A DNA stretch of 64,000 nt from Phylloscopus collybita (Eukaryota; Chordata; Aves; Passeriformes; Phylloscopidae). The stretch is from the NCBI GenBank assembly GCA_027886175.1, contig JAJNNQ010000094.1, positions 248,001 to 312,000 on the forward strand. The letters are read 5' to 3'. The notes beneath the pieces were generated by a model, which was not told the origin of the DNA, did not search any database, and saw nothing but the letters and a program-made list of their open reading frames with translations. The translations under genes were made by a program, and so were the position numbers. Below are positions 1 through 10,195 of this stretch, one piece after another (positions within the stretch are counted from its first letter, which is position 1; every line of letters begins with the position of its first letter).

Positions 1-699
1 AAGCTCAATGTGCATCATGTTCCTTTCCTCCCTGACACCAGTGACCCTGAAGGTCTCAAAGGGCGGGATCAGCACCTCCTTCTCCTCTGGATGCTTGTTG
101 AATTGCTGGATGTCCACGCCATGGCACGTGCGCACCTTGAACATCGTGTCCACCCCAAAACCATGGGCCACCCTTTCACTTAGTGATGCCAACGCGAATT
201 GACCAAAGCGGACTTGGTCGCCTTCCTTCACCTTGAACTGGACCCCCCACACTCCCCAGAACACGACCCGACAATCGTTGGGGCGTCTCAGCGTCTGGAG
301 GGCCCGGGTCAGCAGGAAATGCAGCGATTTGAAATGGAATTCCTCCTGGTACTTCCGGCTGGAGTTTCCACCGTCGCGCACGGCCTCATTGAACTGGAAG
401 TGTATGGGTGTGATCATGGTGTAGGCCATGAGGGCGATGGCCTGGTCTGCGGTGAGAGGGGATGGCGCAATCTCCAGCTTCTTCCACTCGTCTGTGGCCT
501 TTGTCCAGACATCAGCAAACTCGCTGTTGTTGAGGAAGTCTGAGCGCTGGAGTTCTGGGAGCTTCTTGGTCATGTCAGGGCTACAATTCAGGTACTGGTC
601 ATCGAAGGAGTCCTTGGCCATGTCCAGGGGCACCACCTTGATGGCCACAGTGGCCACGGCCATGGCCAGCAGTGCCAGGGTGTGACCCAGGGGGGCCAT
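1..699 (-). CDS. ART-A: ecto-ADP-ribosyltransferase-like main exon, 3' part cut by window edge
   Basis: An open frame runs from the ATG at 699 to base 1, 233 codons without a stop, and leaves the window before its end. Residues 1-20 form a hydrophobic signal peptide (MAPLGHTLALLAMAVATVAI). The ecto-ART family signature DSFDDQYLNC follows at residues 30-39, then the helical block FHFKSLHFLL (121-130). The catalytic fold shows VFWGV at 146-150, where family members have VYRGV, so the NAD-binding Arg is Trp148. It also shows FALASL, with Leu at the usual catalytic Ser, and an intact E206-K-E208 before VLIPPFE. An acceptor (cccccag, then TGTCCC) lies about 25 nt upstream of the ATG on this strand. 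Family membership is clear; loss of transferase activity is inferred from the Arg and Ser changes. Closest in the window to ART-B. Confidence 0.85.
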   Translation of the reverse strand, partial: MAPLGHTLALLAMAVATVAIKVVPLDMAKDSFDDQYLNCSPDMTKKLPELQRSDFLNNSEFADVWTKATDEWKKLEIAPSPLTADQAIALMAYTMITPIHFQFNEAVRDGGNSSRKYQEEFHFKSLHFLLTRALQTLRRPNDCRVVFWGVWGVQFKVKEGDQVRFGQFALASLSERVAHGFGVDTMFKVRTCHGVDIQQFNKHPEEKEVLIPPFETFRVTGVREERNMMHIEL

Positions 700-1010
700 G
701 GAGGGATCTGTGTGGGACACTGGGGGACACAGAGGGGACACAGGGGACAAACCATGTGACATGGGGAAGATACTGGGGACACCAGGGGACACTGAGGGAA
801 CACTGAGAGGCCCCAGGGGTCACTGATGTGACACAGGGGACACTGAAAGACATGGGGGGACACGGGGAGGCTTCCTTGGTGACAGGCTGGGGAGGGAGAG
901 TGGGGTCAGCCCAGGGAGAAAGGGCAGCCCTGGCCAGGAGAGCCCTGGACATGTCCTGGGACCTGATCCCAAACAATGGGGTCACTCCTGGAGCCCCCCA
1001 GGGTCCCAGA
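700..1010 (-). other. 5' flank/intron of ART-A with GGGACA-type repeats
   Basis: This stretch has no convincing ORF. It is full of degenerate tgtcccc/ggggaca repeats on the two strands and ends at the splice acceptor just upstream of the ART-A start. The same kind of sequence precedes every ART main exon here, so a non-coding 5' exon probably lies further upstream, but I cannot place it. Confidence 0.5.
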
Positions 1011-1440
1011 ACATCCTAATCCCACTCCCACAGTTCTGTGTCGTCCCCCCACCAATGTTTCCCAGTGCTTCTATTACCCCAGTCCCCCTCCCAGTTCCTT
1101 GTACCCCTCCCAGTCACCCCTGCCCCCCAGCACCCTGACCCAAGGCCTGGGGTGCCCCAGTGTCCCCCTTGTGCCCCTCCCATACCCCAATCCCACTCCC
1201 AGTCCCATGAAATCCCTGGTGGCCCCTCAGGACCCCGATGCCATCCCATGTGCCCCCCAGTGTCCCTCAGTGTCCCCTGCACCCAAATCCCACTCCCACA
1301 GCTTTATGCCCCCATCGCTGCCCCTGGACCAGCCCAGGACCCCAATCCCATTCCTGTGACTCCCCCAGTGTCCCCCCAGACCCCAATCCCACAGCCCCCT
1401 CTGCCCCCCAAGTGTCCCCGGTGTCCCCCCAGCCCCCGAT
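1010..1440 (-). repeat. C-rich (G-rich on minus) minisatellite upstream of ART-A
   Basis: Degenerate units of the type caatcccactcccagtcccc and agtgtccccccagacccc make this region strongly C-rich on the plus strand. The same minisatellite lies upstream of all ART copies. The long frames across it in several phases are a by-product of the repeat and I do not call them genes. Confidence 0.7.
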
Positions 1441-1740
1441 ACCGAAATCAGCCTCAGTGAACTCCCGGACAGAACGGGAGGGATCCCAAAGCCAGAATTC
1501 TTGATCAGCTGGGGGTCCCAGCAGATCTCTCCTGCTCCTGTGGCTCAGGGGGGCTTTTCCACTGGGTATTTATCCATCCTAATTATGAATATTCATTACA
1601 ATGGGCTTCTCAGCTAACAGAAAACCAGCACTTTTCCCGTAAATTATTTGCATGGCTCTGCCTCTTTCAACAAATAATTACTATTTTCCTGGAGAGTCAT
1701 AAAAAGGGGGTTCATTGTATCCCAGATGGCCTCACCTCAT
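1440..1740 (-). repeat. R1 interspersed unit (minus)
   Basis: About 270-300 bp unit found some 17 times in the window. In its own orientation it contains aataaaaat near the start, then ttagctaagaagcccatt, then gagccacaggagcaggagag, then gatcaagaattccggctttg, and it leads into the G-rich minisatellite. No coding potential is seen. Its origin is unknown; it may be ERV-derived because it often abuts LTR-A. Confidence 0.65.
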
Positions 1741-2394
1741 TTTGGCAGGTGCAGCTCCTTCTGTCTTGCAGAACTTGCCAAAAACCGTCACTGGAGCTCC
1801 CTTTATCTCTTTCTCTACAGGCTCCAGCCACCTTTGCCCGGTGTGCTCACACTTTTACAACCTTTGATGTTTTTTCCCAGTCAGTCTTGAAGCCCAACCC
1901 AGCACCTACAGGGGAGCTGAAACTTTCTCTTCTCCCTCTCATATCTCAGGGATCCACCAACCCCAGGAGACACCTGAACCCGGGCTGGCGTGGTGGCTCA
2001 GCAAATCCACCTGCCAGGAACCCCCGGCAGTGCTTCCCCTCTCAGTGATCCCTGGAGGTGATGGGTTGGGATCCAAAGGGTTCGTTTGGAAACACCTCGG
2101 GCGCTGCTCTGCTCCAGAGCTGACACTTCTGTCCTGTGCACACCGAGTACCTGAGGCCGCAGACCAGGCCCCGTCCCATCGATGCCCCCAGAGCTTTGCT
2201 GGGGCTTTTCTCCTTTACAAATCGCAGCCTCAGCTGGGCTGGGCCTGCAAGGTGCGTGTGCCCGAGACGCGGCAGGGCCTGTGAAGGGAGAGCCGACCTC
2301 TTCTAAGTGCTTTTCCCGTGTGCCGCGAGGGGCCGGGCCACTGAAGGAGGGAACAAACGAGAGAGCGAGTGAAGCACCGAGGAAAAAGGGGATA
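1741..2394. other. R6-type repeat, integrase tail fragment and ERV leader-like sequence
   Basis: 1741-1930 is the minus-oriented R6 repeat (ttgcagaacttgccaaaaac to ctgaaactttctcttct). 1950-2080 matches, on the minus strand, the start of the integrase-like fragment seen more fully elsewhere. From about 2090 to 2394 the sequence is GC-rich, unlike the neighbouring repeats, and leads directly into the gag relic, so it may be the retroviral leader. No intact gene is seen. Confidence 0.4.
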
Positions 2395-3673
2395 ATGAGT
2401 CAAGGGAAAAGTAAGTCCCAAAAATCCAAAGGGATCCATGTAGGAAACCCCTGATGACAAAAGGGAGGGGGAGTTAGCTGATATTCCCCAAGACAGCCCC
2501 GTCGGGAGAGTGATCGAAAATTGGGAGGATTGGCTGTCCAGGGGCAGGAAAAATAAGGGGAGGATGATCCATTACTGTGTGGAGGTATGGGGTAATAAAG
2601 AGATAAAGGAGCATCTATTTTGGCCCATTTTTGGGTTGTTTGAAGATTGGGTGTGGCAAGCACCCAATATTTCTGTAAGTACTAAGGAGTCAGTGCAACA
2701 ACAACAACAAAAAAGTCGATTGCGCTGCTTTATGGTCGGGGTCCAGTGATTATATCGTTTTACGGGAAGAGTCGAAGGCTTCACTGTTCCCATTGGTCTC
2801 GACAAAACAAGGAAAATCTAAAAAAAAAGAGGATTGGGACCCCTTGGACAACCTAACCCTCCCCATCCTCAAACCTTTACCTGCTGCTTCCCTACCCCGC
2901 CCCACCAAGAATCCGAAAGTTGTTTACCCACGGGTCTGAGCAAAAGGCTGTCCCATTGCCCAAGCAAACAAGAAGTAAGGTGCAAAGGGCAAAATTAACA
3001 CGAGGAGGGTTCAGCCTTTGCCGTTAAGGGAAGTTCTCCTGGGACCAGAACGCACAGGCTCTGTGAATGTCCCGTTGACAAGGGATACGGGAGGCAGTCC
3101 CGGGGGGACAGGATATTAACAAGGCTTTTAGTGAACACCAGAAAAAGGATAAATCCCCCCACGGACTGGTTGGAAAGGCTTAGGAATAGCTTGAGGATGT
3201 GCTCAGGGGTAGAAGGCACACGAAGGAAATGAGAAAAGTTACAGAAGGGTGGCGGCAAGGGCGGGGAATACAAGATTCATCGAGGGAAGTGCAGAAAGTG
3301 TAAGAGGGAAGAGGAAAGTGAAAGGGGAGGCGAGAGTGTTGGCAGCCACAGTGGGAAAAGCAAGATGTGTGAGGCAGGAGGAGAGGAAGAGTAAACAAAG
3401 TAAACCAAAAAGCTTAAGTTGTGAATGCTATTAATGTGGGAAAAGGCTGTGTAAAGGCGAGCTTTAAAGAAAAGTGGCGGAGTCACTGTAGGGCAGGATA
3501 TTTTCCTAAGGGGTTGTGCCCTCCCTGTGGAAGAGAAGAGCTGGAGATAACAAAACAAACATTATACCTACATTATACCTGGCTGTACAAATAGGGAAAC
3601 TTGAAGAGGGATTTTCTGAGTGGTGGCAATTAGCTGTAAATGAGGTGAGGGGTCAATTGGATACCCAAGCTGA

Positions 3674-3737
<64 letters not shown>

Positions 3738-3760
3738 TGCTGAAAATACTCCCGAGTTCT
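2395..3760 (+). pseudogene. Endogenous retrovirus gag relic, copy 1
   Basis: A degraded gag-like region begins at ATG 2395 with a short basic N-terminus (MSQGKSKSQ). Frames are broken. A matrix-like block at about 2510-2665 has the spacing ENWEDWL...YCVEVWG...LFWPIFG, which resembles the matrix domain of avian gammaretrovirus-like ERVs. Around 3380-3460 a Lys-rich segment precedes a decayed Cys knuckle (CECYYCGK in the better-preserved copy at 34.1 kb). Several stops and frameshifts interrupt it and no full Gag is encoded. An AAT microsatellite sits near its 3' end. The inverted copy at 33.1-34.9 kb shares the same breaks, so it was degraded before being duplicated. Assignment to ERV gag is fairly good; the precise class is inferred. 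Confidence 0.6.
3675..3737 (+). repeat. (AAT)n microsatellite
   Basis: About 20 uninterrupted AAT/ATA units lie inside the gag relic. The paralogous copy at 33.86-33.90 kb has fewer units, so the array has changed length since the duplication. Poly-Ile and poly-Tyr frames across it are artefacts. Confidence 0.95.
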
Positions 3761-4498
3761 TTACTGGGCAGAACAAATGAAACATGAAAGATAAGTAGAA
3801 GAAAAGACATTTAAACCGGCAGTCACTCCCAGGCACCCCTGAAGAATTTCCTTGCTGCCGAGAAGATGGAAATCCAGGCTCCGGAAAGCAAAAGCGGAGG
3901 CGTCGGGGAAGGCAGAGGGTTTCTGAAGTGGGGAATGCTGCTGGGAGTTCTGACTCTGCCACTTGGGATGCCCGGCCGACTTTAGCACGGGAGTTTGTAA
4001 ATGTCATAGCATTCGATGTGTTAAATGATGTGGGGGGAAACATCACAGCGTGTCACAATGTAACTGCAATCCCTGAGGAAAATAAACTAAGGCAAATTAA
4101 AAAAAAAAAAAAAAAATCAAACTCCATTATTCCTGTTTGCAATCAGTGTGACCAAACTGTTTGGGCGGGGAATAGGATGGAATCAATTTTCATAGCACAC
4201 TCATCATCAAATTTGAGACCCAGGTAAAGATAGAGAAAAAAAACCCTAAAAGAACTTAAGCAAAAAGCAAACCCACGACGAGAACAGACCACGACCTTGG
4301 GGTGTTTATAAGAATGAGCTTTAAGCCAGAGCTGTAATTCACAACCGGTATAATTGATCAGCATTACAGCAGAGTATTAACAAAAGATATATATGATCAT
4401 AGAAATTAGTAAATGATCATACAAATTATATGATCATACAAATAAAATAATTAGTGAATTAACACTAATTAATTAATTAATTAAGAAAAGGGCAGGAC
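3761..4498 (+). other. ERV internal remainder between gag relic and LTR-A
   Basis: This region has short frames only, including an A-run at about 4099-4116. From about 4210 it matches the sequence between the env relic and the LTR in the palindrome (21.36-21.6 kb), for example gagacccaggtaaa. It is therefore the 3' internal end of the same ERV family, reached here by a large internal deletion that removed pol and most of env. It turns AT-rich after 4380. Confidence 0.5.
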
Positions 4499-5101
4499 AG
4501 TTATAAATGAAATTAATGATTTAGGTAATTTGTGTTGTTATAGTTAATAATTATAAATATGTAGGGGCTGTTCAGCAAGCTGCAGAAATTGTAAATACGT
4601 AGAGGATATTAAGCAATAACTGTAAGTTGCAGAAACTGCAGAAACAGAAAAGTTAGACCCCGACCTTGGTGGAGGATAATGAAATGTAAATTTGTATCAC
4701 AGGACATGAAGAAAAGGAGAAAACGGGAGATTTGGTGAAACCGTGGTGACCACAGTGGAAAGTCCCCATGGACGTGCTGCGAGGAAGAGGAGAGACTTCA
4801 TCCACCGACCACCGTGAGAGGGCAGAAGACCCCAGACCCCCGGAGTTGGAAAACTCAATGATGACCAAATATGGGAAAACACGGGGAGGGACCAAGGGGT
4901 GTGTGCAAAACCAAAAGTTAAAAAAATGGGAAATTGTGGGGAAAATTCCAAAAGCTGTGGGTGGAGCGTGAGCTGAGACTGGTGCTCTCGGGCTTTCCCT
5001 GCACGCTGCTCGCTTCGACTTATGGTTTTAATAAAGGTTTACCTAATTGGCAATCAATTATTGGGTCCTTATCCTTATCAGGGCACTCTATGAGAACCAC
5101 A
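4499..5101 (+). mobile_element. LTR-A, copy 1 (3' LTR of gag relic)
   Basis: About 600 bp. It begins near agttataaatgaaattaatg; the best copies begin TGTTATAAATGAAAT. It ends at gagaaccaca. An AATAAA signal at 5030-5035 is followed by the conserved end ttgggtccttatccttatca. It lies directly downstream of retroviral internal sequence, which supports the LTR call. Eight near-full copies and one fragment occur in the window. Confidence 0.7.
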
Positions 5102-5390
5102 CCAAATTAACCCATTTTTATGGCTCTGCAGGACAATAAAAATCGTTTATTGAAAGAGGCAGAGCCATGTAAATTATTCACGGATATTGTGCTGGTTTTG
5201 TGTGAGCTAAGAAGCCCATTGCAATGAAGATGTAAAACTCTGGTGGATAAATTCCTCCTGGCAGTGTCCCCCTGAGCCACAGGAGCAGGAGAGATCCACT
5301 GGGAGCCTGAGCTGATCGAGAATTGCGGCTTTGGGATCCCTCCCGTTCTGTCCGGGAGTTCACTGCGGCTGATTTTGGTATCGGGGGCTG
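5102..5390 (+). repeat. R1 unit (plus)
   Basis: Same unit as at 1440-1740 in the opposite orientation, starting directly at the end of LTR-A and ending at gctgattttggtatc. Confidence 0.65.
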
Positions 5391-5640
5391 GGGGGACACC
5401 GGGGACACTTGGGGGGCACAGGGGGCTTTGGGATTGGGGTCTGGGGGGACACTGGGAGGACTCTGGGGGGGAATTTGATGTGGGATTGGAGTCCTGGGGT
5501 ACCTGGGGGACACTGGGGGACACTGAGGGACACAGGACGGGGGATCACGGGGCTCTGGGGGTCAGCAGGGGGCCCTGGGAGTGTGACTGGGGCCATGGGA
5601 GGGCTGGGGGACACTGCAGTGTTTGCCCGAGGTATTTCCC
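5390..5640 (+). repeat. G-rich minisatellite
   Basis: Repeats of gggattggggtctgggggga and cactgggggacactggggga type. Runs of four to seven G are dense, so G-quadruplex formation on this strand is plausible. Confidence 0.75.
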
Positions 5641-5644
5641 AAAG

Positions 5645-5925
5645 AACCCTTTGGATCCCAACCCATCACCTCCAGGGATCACTGAGAGGGGCAGCACTGC
5701 CGGGGGTTCCTGGCAGGTGGATTTGCTGAGCCACCACGCCAACACGGCTTCAGGTGTCTCCTGGGGTTGTGGATCCTGTTTTTAGGGGTGCAGAACTTCT
5801 GATGCCACCCCAACAAGACCAGGGAAGTCACCCAGGAGCTCCCCAAGGAGATCCTGGCCAGGCTCGGGGTGCTCCCAGGGGTGTCACCTGAGAGGGGAGC
5901 CCATTTGGGGTCTGAGGTGTGACAG
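5645..5925 (+). pseudogene. ERV pol integrase-core fragment, copy 1
   Basis: Read in the frame of the better copies, this encodes SWQVDLLSHHA, then a diverged stretch, then PNK-REVTQ-LPKEILARLGV and GVSPERGAHLGSEV. The pattern matches retroviral integrase cores: W-Q-x-D with the first catalytic Asp, then NKAREVT, then E-I-x-x-R-x-G-V-P, then S-D-R-G-P-H-F. In this family the second catalytic Asp is Glu. There is an in-frame stop here (nearby 49.9-kb copy is cleaner). It is a fragment only, with no RNase H or full integrase. The integrase assignment rests on motif spacing and I hold it moderately. Confidence 0.55.
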
Positions 5926-6260
5926 CAGCTCAGGGAGCAGTGGGGAGTGGGGCTGGGGGGCATTGGGGGCACACGGGGCGGTGGGATTGGGGTCCTGGGG
6001 GCTGAGCAATGAGAGAGAGAAGAGAAAGTTTCAGCTCCCCTGGAGGTGCTGGGCTGGGCTTAAAGACTGACTGGGGAAAAACATCAAAGGATCTTGAAGT
6101 GTGGGCACAGCTGGGTAAAGGTGGTGAAAGAGATAAAGGGAGCTCCAGAGAGGGGTTTTGGCAAGTTCTGCAAGACAGAAGGAGCAGCACCTGTCCAAAG
6201 CAGGGTTCAAGGCGAGACCACCTGAGATGTTGGGACGCTCAGTGAAAACCACACTGAGAA
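5926..6260 (+). repeat. R6 unit (plus)
   Basis: A 330-bp repeat runs from gagcagtggggagtgggg through gagagaagagaaagtttcag and gcaagttctgcaagacagaa to gatgttgggacgctcagtg. It follows the integrase fragment in most copies. Its 3' end resembles the 3' end of LTR-A, so it may be part of a related LTR. No coding capacity is seen. Confidence 0.5.
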
Positions 6261-6520
6261 ACCCCATTTTTGTGACTGCAGGGCAATAAAAACGATTTCC
6301 TGAAAGTGGCACAGCCATGCAAGTTGTTTATGGAAAACGTGCTGGTTTTGTGTTAGCTAAGAAGCCCATTCTAATGAATGTTTATAATTAGGCTGGATGA
6401 GTCCCCCCTGAGCCACAGGAGCAGGAGAGATCCACTGGGAGCCCGAGCTGATCAAGAATTCCGGCTTTGGGATCCCTCCCGTTCTGTCCGGGAATTCACT
6501 GCGGCTGATTTTGGTATCGA
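6261..6520 (+). repeat. R1 unit (plus), upstream of ART-C
   Basis: Second R1 copy in a row, here following R6 rather than LTR-A. Confidence 0.65.
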
Positions 6521-6960
6521 GGGCTGGGGGGACCCTGGGGGAGTCACAGGAATGGGATTGGGGTCCTGGGGTGCTCTGGGGAAAAGTGAGGGGGGACGGG
6601 GGATGGTGGGAGTGGGGTTGGGATCTGGGGAGGGGCCGAGAGGGACACCTGGGGGCTCAGAGAGTGACCCCAGGATTTGGGTCGGGGTCCTGGCAGGGCT
6701 GAGGGGATTTGTCATCCATCACAGGAGGAGGATTGGGTTTCTGTGGGGGGCAGGAGGAGATTGCATTGTGGGTTTGGAATTGGGGTCCTGGGGGGGCTGG
6801 GGGGTGTTGGGGAGGCAGAAGTAACCCCCAGGTTTGGGATCAGGGACCCCAGATTGTGTCCAGGGATCTCCTGGCCAGGAGTGCCTCCCCTCCCCCTGGG
6901 CTGGGCTGACCCCACTTTGCTCCCCAGTTCCTCACTGAGGAACCCTCCCTGTGTCTCCTC
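6521..6960 (+). repeat. G-rich minisatellite and 5' flank of ART-C
   Basis: A G-run minisatellite (gggattggggtcctgggg type) passes into a less repetitive stretch with gatctcctggccaggagtgcc, which is conserved upstream of every ART. The acceptor cattgtccccacag at 6970-6983 follows. Confidence 0.6.
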
Positions 6961-7018
6961 TGTGTCCCCTCATTGTCCCCACAGTGTCCCACACTACTCC
7001 TGGTGGTCTCTCCCCATC

Positions 7019-7769
7019 ATGGCCCCCCTGGCTCACACCCTGGCACTGCTGGCAATGACCGTGACCACCGTGGCCGTCGAGGTGAAGCCCCTGGACATGG
7101 CCGAGGACTCCTTCGATGACCAGTACCAGGGCTGCCACCTGGCTATGACTGAGGCCTTGCCGGCCCTAAATCTTTCCAAGTTCCAGTAGAATCCTCTCTT
7201 TGCCCGGGTCTGGCCCAAGGCCGTGGCCGAGTGGCAGAGCAGCGGGTCCCCTCTGTCCCCTCTGGCATCCTCAGCCCAGGCCATCGCCCTCATGGCCTTC
7301 ACCATGGACGACCTGTACCAGCAGTTCAACGCGGCCACGCGCGCGGCTGGGAGCTCCCCCCAGGAGTACCGGGAACACTTCCACTTCAAAACGCTGCATT
7401 TCCTGCTGACCGATGCCCTGGCCACTCTGAGGGAGGCAGAGAAACCCGAGTGTCGCTGTGTGTTCCGCATCGCGAGCTGGACCCAATTCACGGCAGAGCA
7501 AGACCAGAGGGTCCGGTTCGGTCAATTCACACCGACATCGCTTTGCAGAGATAGCGCTGAGGATTTTGGGGCACGCACGGTGTTCAAGGTGACGACGTGC
7601 TATGGCGTGGACATCCAGAATTTCTCCAGATTTCCTGATGAGGAGGAGGTGGTGGTCCCGCCCTTCGAAACCTTCAATGTCACCAAAGTCATCCAAAACG
7701 GGGACAAGACACAGATCTGGCTCCGCTCCAATGGGACCTTCAGCAACTACAACTGCGAGTGGCTGAAAG
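7019..7769 (+). pseudogene. ART-C: ecto-ART-like main exon with one nonsense codon
   Basis: The ATG at 7019 opens a signal peptide (MAPLAHTLALLAMTV), then DSFDDQYQGC. Codon 57 (7187-7189) is TAG where the close relatives ART-F and ART-K have CTG (Leu). The frame then stays open through the rest of the domain. It keeps VFRI (Arg150 position present), has TPTSL with Pro at the catalytic Ser position, and has E-E-E before VVVPPFE, so ExE is present. The exon ends ...CEWLK at 7769 with donor GGTGACAC in phase 1. Apart from the single nonsense change it would join the terminal exon at 8444-8529. A downstream in-frame ATG (7223) would lack a signal peptide. I call it a recent pseudogene, or possibly a polymorphic or erroneous base. 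Confidence 0.85.
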
Positions 7770-8066
7770 GTGACACCACAGGGGACACCCTGGGGGGGAT
7801 GGGGACACCCACTGGGGCCATGAGGACACACATGACAGGGCACAGGGGACACAGGGACACTCAGTGGGGATGGGGGGCATGGACACCCACTGTGGGTGGG
7901 AGGACAAGGACACCCAGAGCTGGGGACAAGGACAGGGACACCCAGTGCTGGGGATACCAACTCCGGGGACATTGATTCAGGGCACGGGGACAGGAACACC
8001 CATGACAGGGCACAGGGATGGGGACAACCAGATATGGGAGGGGACAGGGAATTCACTGCCAGGCGA

Positions 8067-8131
<65 letters not shown>

Positions 8132-8443
8132 CCCCCATTATGATCCTGTCCCACCCCACTGAAGGCAGTGCTGTGGGGAGAGGCCCTGTGTGCTGGACAT
8201 GGGTGGGCCGGGACCCCCCATGGCACTCCCTGAACCCCTGGAACCTCCTGACTCCCCTGACGCCTGTGACCCCTAAGCCCACCATGACCCCGTGACCTCC
8301 CTGGCCCCTGTACCTCTCCAAAATCCTGTCACCTGTCACCTCATGGCCCCCATCTCTCCTGTCACCCCAAACCCCCATTATGGCCGTCCCCAACCCCCTC
8401 TTTGTCCCCCATGGTCCCCCTGATGCCCCTCTTTGTCCCCCAG
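7770..8443 (+). other. ART-C intron with GGGACA hexanucleotide array
   Basis: The intron is bounded by GGTGACAC (donor) and tttgtcccccag (acceptor). It is built of ggggaca, cccagtgctggggaca and similar units. At about 8065-8132 there is a pure run of roughly eleven agggac hexamers. The same intron occurs in ART-B, F, G, I and K with different array lengths. Confidence 0.8.
8065..8132 (+). repeat. (GGGACA)n hexanucleotide microsatellite
   Basis: Perfect tandem hexamers inside the ART-C intron. Orthologous positions elsewhere carry about 3-6 units, and a gggaga variant appears in ART-K. Confidence 0.95.
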
Positions 8444-8529
8444 GTGGGAGTGTCCCTGTCACCCCCTTCCACATTGGAGGGTTCCTCCTGGCCACCACAG
8501 CCCTGGCAGTGGCCACTGGGATCCTCTGA
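8444..8529 (+). CDS. ART-C terminal exon encoding GPI-attachment tail
   Basis: An 86-nt exon after acceptor cccccag. With the phase-1 G of the main exon it encodes GSVPVTPFHIGGFLLATTA, then a hydrophobic end LAVATGIL and stop. A small-residue region followed by a hydrophobic C-terminus with no cytoplasmic tail is typical of a GPI-anchor signal. The exon itself is intact although the main exon carries a nonsense codon. Confidence 0.8.
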
Positions 8530-8880
8530 GCCACCAGGCCACCAACATCACCGAGGTTACTGTGGTCACTGTGGCCACCATGGCCACCCAGGTTGCTGTG
8601 GTCACTGTGTCCACCACAGACACCAAGACCAGGACCCCCAGAGAAACGAGGCCACCAAGGCCACCAAGGCCACCACTGCCGCTCTGCCCACCTTGGCAGT
8701 TCCTGCCACCATGAGGTCACTGCAGCCACCACTGTCATTGCAGCCACTGCGGCCACCACAGCCACTCTGGACACCATCGTCACTCCAACCACCAAGGCCA
8801 CTGTGACCATCACCATCAGCCAGACTCCTTAAGCCACAAGGCCGCCACAGCTCCTGTGACCACTGTGGCCACCAAGGCTG
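8530..8880 (+). repeat. GTGGCCACC-type minisatellite in ART-C 3' region
   Basis: Degenerate repeats of ggccaccaaggccaccaa and actgtggccaccatgg lie directly after the stop codon. The same array follows the GPI exon of ART-F, G, I, K and the orphan exon at 35.8 kb. Frames in it (Thr/Ala/Val- or His/Gly-rich) are artefacts. Confidence 0.8.
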
Positions 8881-9224
8881 CCATTGTGCAAAGCCGTTCT
8901 ATTAAAAATTCAAACAAAACAATTCCCTTAAACAGTTCTATTGAAGCAATTTTATTAAATGATTCCATCCAGACAGTTCCATTAAAGAATTCTATCCCAG
9001 CAGCAAAAAGGGACAATTCCCCAGCAGGGCTCGATGGCGCTCCCCACACCAACACTGCTGGGAACGTCTCTCTCTCTCAGCCTCGCGCAGGATCCTTGGG
9101 GAGCCTCCCCTTCCCGTGGGAGGAACCTCACACACATTTCATTGCCGGCAGGAACACGGGAGAGGTTTGGGGATCATTTGGGGTTGGAGATTTGGGCTGG
9201 GTTTAGCCCAGTTTGCACCAGTGC
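8881..9224 (+). other. Conserved ART 3' flank, probable 3' UTR
   Basis: AT-rich segment with attctattaaaaattc, ttattaaatgattcc and ccccagcagggctcgatgg. It is repeated at 29.4, 44.4, 51.9 and 59.7 kb, always 3' of the GPI exon. Several ATTAAA-like signals could serve polyadenylation. No ORF is seen. Confidence 0.5.
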
Positions 9225-9725
9225 CATCCCCTGGCTGGGCGGGACCTGCTGGAGCAGCTCTGTAGAAGGACCTGGGGGTGCTGGTGGCTGACCAGTGGAG
9301 CTGGCCGTGCAGCCTGAGGGATTCAGGGGGCATCAGGCCAAGCAGGGCCAGGATGTCAGAGAGGATCATGCCCCTCTGCCCTGCCCAGTGAGGCATATCG
9401 GGAGTGCTGTGTCTGACTCTGTCCAGTGCCCCAGCTGCAGTTCCGGGTGCCCCCAGCAGGCGGCAGCACGAGCTGGCGGCGCTGCCCATCCCGGCCCCGG
9501 GGCTCTTCAATGGTTTGGGATGGAGCGACCTTAAAGCGCCTGCGGTGCCAGCGCTGCCGTGGGCAGGGACAGCTTCCCCTGTGCCAGGCTGCTCCAGGCA
9601 CCCCAACCTGCCCTGGGACACAGCCAGGGACCGGGCAGGGACAGCATCTCTGGGCAGCCTGTGCCGGCACCTCAGCACCCTCACAGGGAAGGATTTCATT
9701 GGAAAGATGGGTGGTGATTTTTTTG
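9225..9725 (+). mobile_element. CR1-type LINE fragments
   Basis: 9225-9300 (gacctgctggagcagctctg, aggacctgggggtgctggtgg) resembles the 3' region of avian CR1. 9425-9725 contains the linked module ending tctctgggcagcctgtgc and caccctcacagggaaggatt, also CR1-like. One copy of the 72-bp unit (see 43.4 kb) is present. Confidence 0.65.
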
Positions 9726-9949
9726 AAAACAACTTAGTGGGTGTGGGGGCCTTTAGGATTCCCTTCGGCGTGGTGAAAGTAATAAACCTGTGCTGGAATT
9801 CACCATCCCAAAGGCCCTTCTGGCCTCTCTTGGCTGAGCCAGCCGTGGGGTTTCTTGGGTGTGGATTTGACTGCTTTGCCTGAGCGCCTTCCCAAGCGGC
9901 TCCTCCCAACGAGAGGCTTCTTGTGAATGGCAGCAGCCACCGCCATCTA
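9726..9949. other. Unassigned segment
   Basis: A short region (gtgaaagtaataaacctgtg, aagcggctcctcccaacgag) with an AATAAA at about 9780. I see no gene or recognisable element. Confidence 0.3.
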
Positions 9950-10195
9950 AATCCCACCTGGCTGCAGACACCCGCTGTGGCCACGGGGACACCTGTGATA
10001 AGGCATAGGGGACACAGTGACACTCACTGGGGTTGGGGGACAGGGACAGGGACATTCACTCGGGGTGGGGGGGACAAGGACACCCAGCGCTGGGGGCAAG
10101 GACGGAGATACCCAGTGCTGGGGACACCCACTGGGGGCGGGGGGACAGTGAAACCCAGTGCTGGGGACACCCACTACAGGGACAGGGACAAGTGA
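9950..10195 (+). pseudogene. Orphan ART intron fragment
   Basis: The sequence gatacccagtgctggggacacccac and neighbours match the ART intron, but no ART exon lies on either side within 1.4 kb. It is a remnant of a deleted or partly copied ART gene. Confidence 0.6.

Noticed and set aside
1016..1504. Pro-rich collagen-like or mucin-like proteins upstream of ART-A
   Set aside because: The C-rich minisatellite gives Pro-rich frames in all three phases, and the same array appears before every ART without a conserved frame.
2395..3760. An intact or domesticated gag gene
   Set aside because: Multiple stops and frameshifts are present and are shared with the inverted copy, so no coding function has been kept.
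3516..3810. Poly-Ile, poly-Leu and poly-Tyr proteins
   Set aside because: These are the six reading phases of an (AAT)n microsatellite.
7977..8816. 279-codon minus-strand frame with Ser-Leu repeats
   Set aside because: It is antisense to the ART-C intron and GPI exon, and its repetitive part is the GGGACA array.
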